Assembly: GCF_038396765.1 (NCBI RefSeq)
Contig: NZ_CP150096.1
Coordinates: forward strand, 6,453,701-6,517,700
DNA: 64,000 nt
DNA from: Chitinophaga caseinilytica
GTDB lineage: Bacteria; Bacteroidota; Bacteroidia; Chitinophagales; Chitinophagaceae
Reading direction: 5' to 3'
Part shown: piece by piece, positions 60,614 to 64,000 of the stretch
Position numbering within the stretch: position 1 is the first letter of the stretch
Layout of the letters: each line of letters opens with the position of its first letter
The notes under the pieces: generated by a model
Seen by the model: only the letters and a program-made list of their open reading frames with translations
What the model was told of the DNA's origin: nothing
The model's database searches: none
Program-made: the position numbers and the translations under genes

Positions 60614-62725
60614 TCAGGATATTTTACTCCATGCCGATTTTGACCGTTGGGTGGCGAGAAAATCGTGTAACGGCGCGTTTTCCGGGAGGGTAAGATCGGG
60701 ATCGTCTGACAGGATTTTTTCCGCTACTTCGCGCGCCGCGGCCAGTATCGCCCGGTCCTGGACGATGTCGGCCAGCTTGAGGTCGAGCAGGCCGCTCTGC
60801 CGGGTACCCTCGATATCGCCGGGCCCCCTCAGTTCCATGTCTTTCTCGGAAATAACGAACCCGTCGTTCGTCTGCACCATCACCTTCACCCGCTCCTGCG
60901 AATCCTTGCCGATCTTGTTGCCTGTCATCAAAATGCAGTAACTCTGTTCCGCCCCGCGCCCTACGCGCCCCCTCAGCTGGTGCAACTGCGACAGCCCGAA
61001 ACGCTCCGTGCTTTCGATCACCATCACCGAGGCATTGGGCACGTTCACCCCCACCTCGATCACCGTGGTGGCCACCATGATCTGGGTGTCGTTCGTCACG
61101 AAACGATGCATATTCGCTTCCTTCTGGTCTTGCGGCTGCTTGCCGTGGACCATGCTGATGTAATATTTCGGTTCCGGGAAAAAGGCTTTCACTTCCTCAT
61201 ATCCCTTCGTCAGGTTTTCGAAATCCAGGCTGGCCGATTCTTCGATAAGCGGGTACACGATATACGCCTGCCGCCCCTTCCTCACTTCCTCCTTGATGAA
61301 ATCCATCACCTGCGGGCGTTGATATTCAGTCCGGTGCACGGTGGTGATGGGCTTTCTGCCCGGCGGCATTTCGTCGATCACCGACACGTCGAGGTCGCCG
61401 TAGACAGTCATGGCCAGCGTCCGCGGAATGGGCGTGGCGGTCATGACGAGGATGTGCGGCGGCGTGTCGCTTTTTTCCCATAGCCTTGCCCGTTGCGCCA
61501 CGCCAAAACGGTGCTGCTCGTCCACGATGGCCATGCCCAGCTTCTTGAAAACCACTTCTTTTTCCAGCAGGGCGTGGGTGCCGATGAGGATGTGGATATT
61601 CCCTTCCGCCGCGGCGGCGAGGATTTCCTTCCGAGCCTTGCCCTTGATGTTGCCGGTCAGCAGCGCAACGTTGACGGGCATATCTTTCAGGAGCTCGGAA
61701 ATGCCTTTGAAGTGCTGCTGCGCGAGGATTTCGGTGGGCGCCATGAGGCATCCCTGGAAACCGTTGTCTATCGCAATGAGCAGCGACAGCAGCGCCACCA
61801 TCGTTTTGCCGCTGCCTACGTCTCCCTGCACGAGCCGGTTCATCTGGTGGCCGGTGGTGGTATCTTTCCGGATTTCCTTCAGCACGCGTTTTTGCGCGCC
61901 CGTCAGCGGGAAAGGCAGGTATTGATTGTAGAAAGTATTGAAAACATCGCCCACGGCGTTGAAAACGAAGCCATGGGAATTTTTATGCCGGCGGATTTTG
62001 AGCCGGAGGATGCGGACCTGCGCCACAAAAAGCTCTTCGAACTTCAGCCGGCGCTGCGCCTGCCGGGCCTCTTCCTCGCTGGCGGGGAGATGTATCTTGA
62101 AATAAGCCTGCGCGCGCGGCATGAGCCGGTACAGCTGCAAAACGGGCGCGGGAATGTTTTCGCGGATTTCGGACAGGGAAAGCTGCTCGAGCAGGTTGTG
62201 GGTCAGCTTACCGATGGCTTTGGCGGTGAGCCCCCTGGTCTTGAGTTTCTCCGTGGTGTAATAAACGGGCTCCAGCGTCTGCTTCCCGTCTGCCGTAGCC
62301 TCGGTCACCAATTCCATGTCGGGATGGGAAATCTGCAGCTTGCCGTTGAACTGCGACATGCGGCCATATACGAGGTACTGCACGTTTTCGCGGAGCGATT
62401 TCTCCATCCACTGCCATCCCTGGAACCAGACCAGTTCCATGCGGCTGGTTTCGTCCTGGAAAGTGGCCACGAGCCGCTTGGCGCGCTTCTCCCCCACTAC
62501 TTCCATATGCGTGATGCGCCCGCGGATCTGGACGAATTCTTCCATCCCGCTGAGCTCGCGGATCTTGTCGATACGGGTGCGGTCGATGTACCGGAACGGG
62601 AAATATTCGAGCAGGTCGCGGAAGGTGTGGATATTGATTTCCTTGCGCAGCAGCTCTCCCCGCTGGGGGCCGACGCCCTTCAGGTATTCGATCGGATTGT
62701 TCAATATGGATGCGATGAAACTCAC
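60614..62725 (-). CDS. recG: ATP-dependent DNA helicase RecG
   Basis: 703 residues, normal length. RecG remodels stalled forks and Holliday junctions. An N-terminal wedge (OB) domain (about 20-180; LEYFPFRYIDRT) is followed by the helicase core with Walker A GDVGSGKTMVALL, DEQHRFGVAQR (motif II as DEQH), TATPIPRTLAM, VATTVIEVGVNVPNASVM and QLRGRVGRG. The C-terminal TRP-like DFLATQRSKS end closes it. The gene is separated from gltA upstream by a strong terminator. The 195-nt gap downstream, before the 1228-aa gene, holds no clear feature. Confidence 0.96.
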   Translation of the reverse strand: MSFIASILNNPIEYLKGVGPQRGELLRKEINIHTFRDLLEYFPFRYIDRTRIDKIRELSGMEEFVQIRGRITHMEVVGEKRAKRLVATFQDETSRMELVWFQGWQWMEKSLRENVQYLVYGRMSQFNGKLQISHPDMELVTEATADGKQTLEPVYYTTEKLKTRGLTAKAIGKLTHNLLEQLSLSEIRENIPAPVLQLYRLMPRAQAYFKIHLPASEEEARQAQRRLKFEELFVAQVRILRLKIRRHKNSHGFVFNAVGDVFNTFYNQYLPFPLTGAQKRVLKEIRKDTTTGHQMNRLVQGDVGSGKTMVALLSLLIAIDNGFQGCLMAPTEILAQQHFKGISELLKDMPVNVALLTGNIKGKARKEILAAAAEGNIHILIGTHALLEKEVVFKKLGMAIVDEQHRFGVAQRARLWEKSDTPPHILVMTATPIPRTLAMTVYGDLDVSVIDEMPPGRKPITTVHRTEYQRPQVMDFIKEEVRKGRQAYIVYPLIEESASLDFENLTKGYEEVKAFFPEPKYYISMVHGKQPQDQKEANMHRFVTNDTQIMVATTVIEVGVNVPNASVMVIESTERFGLSQLHQLRGRVGRGAEQSYCILMTGNKIGKDSQERVKVMVQTNDGFVISEKDMELRGPGDIEGTRQSGLLDLKLADIVQDRAILAAAREVAEKILSDDPDLTLPENAPLHDFLATQRSKSAWSKIS

Positions 62726-62787
62726 GGCTGATTCGAAGGTACGAAGTACGGCAATTTAAGAGGAAAAGGCAAACGGTCCGTGTCATG

Positions 62788-62817
62788 AAAAAGCCCGGAA
62801 GCCATGGCTTCCGGGCT
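62788..62817 (-). terminator. terminator of the citrate synthase gene
   Basis: A perfect 26-nt palindrome (62792-62817) folds into an 11-bp stem and is followed on the minus strand by five T. It begins 27 nt after the stop codon. Confidence 0.85.
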
Positions 62818-62844
62818 GATATCGTATGTTAAGATCCGACCGGA

Positions 62845-64000
62845 TTAATCGGCGGACGCTTCAACCTTACCTTCTACGAATTGCTTCATCCACTCTGTAG
62901 TCACGGATTTCGGACGTTCGAGGGACAGGCCGAGCGCGCGGTCCCAGCAGAGGGAAGCGAGCACGCCCAGCGCGCGGGACACGCCGAACAGTACGGTGTA
63001 GAATTCGTATTCTTTCAGGCCGTAGTGCAGGAGCAGCGCGCCGGAGTGCGCGTCTACGTTGGGCCAGGGATTTTTAACCTTGCCGAGGTCGCCCAGGATG
63101 CCGGGAACGGTTTCGTATACGCTCCAAACGATCTGTACCAGCTCGTCGTTAGCCAGGTGTTTCTTCGCGAATTCCTGTTGCGCGGTGAAGCGGGGATCGG
63201 TTTTGCGGAGAACGGCGTGGCCGTAACCGGGCACTACCTTTCCTTCCGCCAGCGTCTTTTTAACGAATGCAGCGATCTGCTCTTTGGACGGAACGCCGCC
63301 GCCGAGCTCTTCGCGCATGTCGAGGATCCATTTGATCACTTCCTGGTTGGCCAGGCCGTGGAGCGGACCTGCGAGGCCGTTCATGCCGGCTGCGAACGAC
63401 AGGTAAGCGTCGCTGAGGGCGGAGCCTACGAGGTGCGTCGTGTGGGCGCTCACGTTACCACCTTCGTGGTCTGCGTGGATAACCATGTACAGGCGCATCA
63501 GTTCCTTGAACCCTTCATCCTCATAACCGAGCATGTGGGCGAAGTTGGCAGCCCAGTCGAGCATGCCGTCGGGCTGAATATGCTGGTCGTTCTTGTATTT
63601 GCGGCGATAGATATATGCAGCTACGCGGGGGAGGCGGGCGATGAGGTTCAGGGTGTCCTCATACATATAGCTCCAGTAATCCTTTTTGTTCATGCCTTCG
63701 GCGTATGCTTTGGCGAACACGGATTCGGTTTGCAGCGCCATCACGGCCACGGTGAACATGGTCATGGGGTGCGCGTTGAGCGGCAGTGCGTTCACGGCGT
63801 CGAACACGTGGTTGGGCACGTGAGAGCGGCGGCCGAGCACGCTACTGAGGTTCTGAACGTCTGCTTCCGTGGGCAGTTCACCGATCAGCATCAGGTAAAA
63901 CAGGCCTTCGGGCAGGGGTTCTGCGCCTCCGGGAGCTTTCGGGAGATGTTCGCGCAACTCGGGGATGGAATATCCGCGGAAACGGATACCCTCGTTCGCA
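62845..64000 (-). CDS. gltA: citrate synthase, mitochondrial-type, 5' end outside the window
   Basis: The last 385 codons are present; the start lies beyond base 64000. It joins oxaloacetate and acetyl-CoA at the head of the citric acid cycle. The first visible residues are [15 protein letters not shown]. The catalytic His is in [11 protein letters not shown], the second His in [14 protein letters not shown], and Asp in [15 protein letters not shown]. The run [17 protein letters not shown] and ERPKSVTTE is very close, from memory, to animal mitochondrial citrate synthase, and unlike the short E. coli-type end. No active-site change is seen. Confidence 0.93.
   Translation of the reverse strand, partial: ANEGIRFRGYSIPELREHLPKAPGGAEPLPEGLFYLMLIGELPTEADVQNLSSVLGRRSHVPNHVFDAVNALPLNAHPMTMFTVAVMALQTESVFAKAYAEGMNKKDYWSYMYEDTLNLIARLPRVAAYIYRRKYKNDQHIQPDGMLDWAANFAHMLGYEDEGFKELMRLYMVIHADHEGGNVSAHTTHLVGSALSDAYLSFAAGMNGLAGPLHGLANQEVIKWILDMREELGGGVPSKEQIAAFVKKTLAEGKVVPGYGHAVLRKTDPRFTAQQEFAKKHLANDELVQIVWSVYETVPGILGDLGKVKNPWPNVDAHSGALLLHYGLKEYEFYTVLFGVSRALGVLASLCWDRALGLSLERPKSVTTEWMKQFVEGKVEASAD

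Overview
The window is about 64 kb of ordinary chromosome from a member of the phylum Bacteroidota, most likely a GC-rich relative of Chitinophaga (family Chitinophagaceae). Several things point there: PorP/SprF outer-membrane proteins next to giant PKD-repeat proteins with the gliding-motility (type B) type IX secretion signal, a stand-alone type A sorting domain, -7 boxes of the form TAnnTTTG with TTTG/TTG about 19-21 bp upstream, the small DUF2795 protein, and BC-type housekeeping genes with Bacteroidota features. I see no phage, insertion sequence, CRISPR array, tRNA or rRNA gene. The family-level placement is inference.

Layout. 1-1.4 kb: the tail of a Gfo/Idh/MocA oxidoreductase, then three tandem small lipoproteins that share a CxxCxC motif and that I cannot name; the middle one is frameshifted. 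1.4-5.8 kb: a leftward run of ispD, queA, a fused oligopeptide-type ABC ATPase and AMP nucleosidase. 5.8-8.9 kb: an orphan HSDR_N-domain protein, a PAS-LuxR regulator and glutamate dehydrogenase. 8.9-10.7 kb: ccmD, ccmC and ccmB (haem export for cytochrome c maturation, without ccmA). 10.7-15.6 kb: a biotin carboxylase, a GtrA protein, thymidine kinase, a Pro/Gln-rich protein of unknown function and Kdo transferase.

15.6-21.6 kb is a tight rightward nucleotide-sugar operon: DegT aminotransferase, UDP-glucose dehydrogenase, UDP-glucuronate decarboxylase, then rfbB, rfbC and rfbD for dTDP-rhamnose. It meets a LolD-type ATPase whose start is broken by a missing G in a G tract. 22.3-31.6 kb holds DUF2795, fabI, recN, a TPR protein, a zinc-ribbon/Nif3 pair, an M32 carboxypeptidase, a periplasmic rhodanese-thioredoxin fusion and a TPMT-like methyltransferase.

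31.8-41.2 kb is a type IX secretion surface-protein locus: two giant PKD/type B CTD proteins (1618 and 945 aa), a PorP/SprF partner and a 120-aa protein that is almost only a type A sorting domain. A second, inverted copy of the same logic lies at 55.7-60.4 kb (PorP/SprF plus a 1228-aa DUF7948/PKD/type B CTD protein). Between them are rlmI, grpE, dnaJ, an RlmK-like methyltransferase, two sodium:solute symporters, a VWA protein, a leftward run of O-methyltransferase, glucosaminidase-LysM and hypoxanthine phosphoribosyltransferase, a LOG protein and an FAD oxidoreductase. recG and a partial citrate synthase of the mitochondrial type close the window.

The strongest leads are the lipoprotein triplet, the two PorP/SprF plus PKD-CTD modules with the mini sorting-domain protein, two independent one-base deficits in C/G homopolymers (sequence error, decay or phase variation), several promoters whose -7 box lies 5-6 nt from the start codon, and convergent genes whose stop codons lie inside shared hairpins or overlap.
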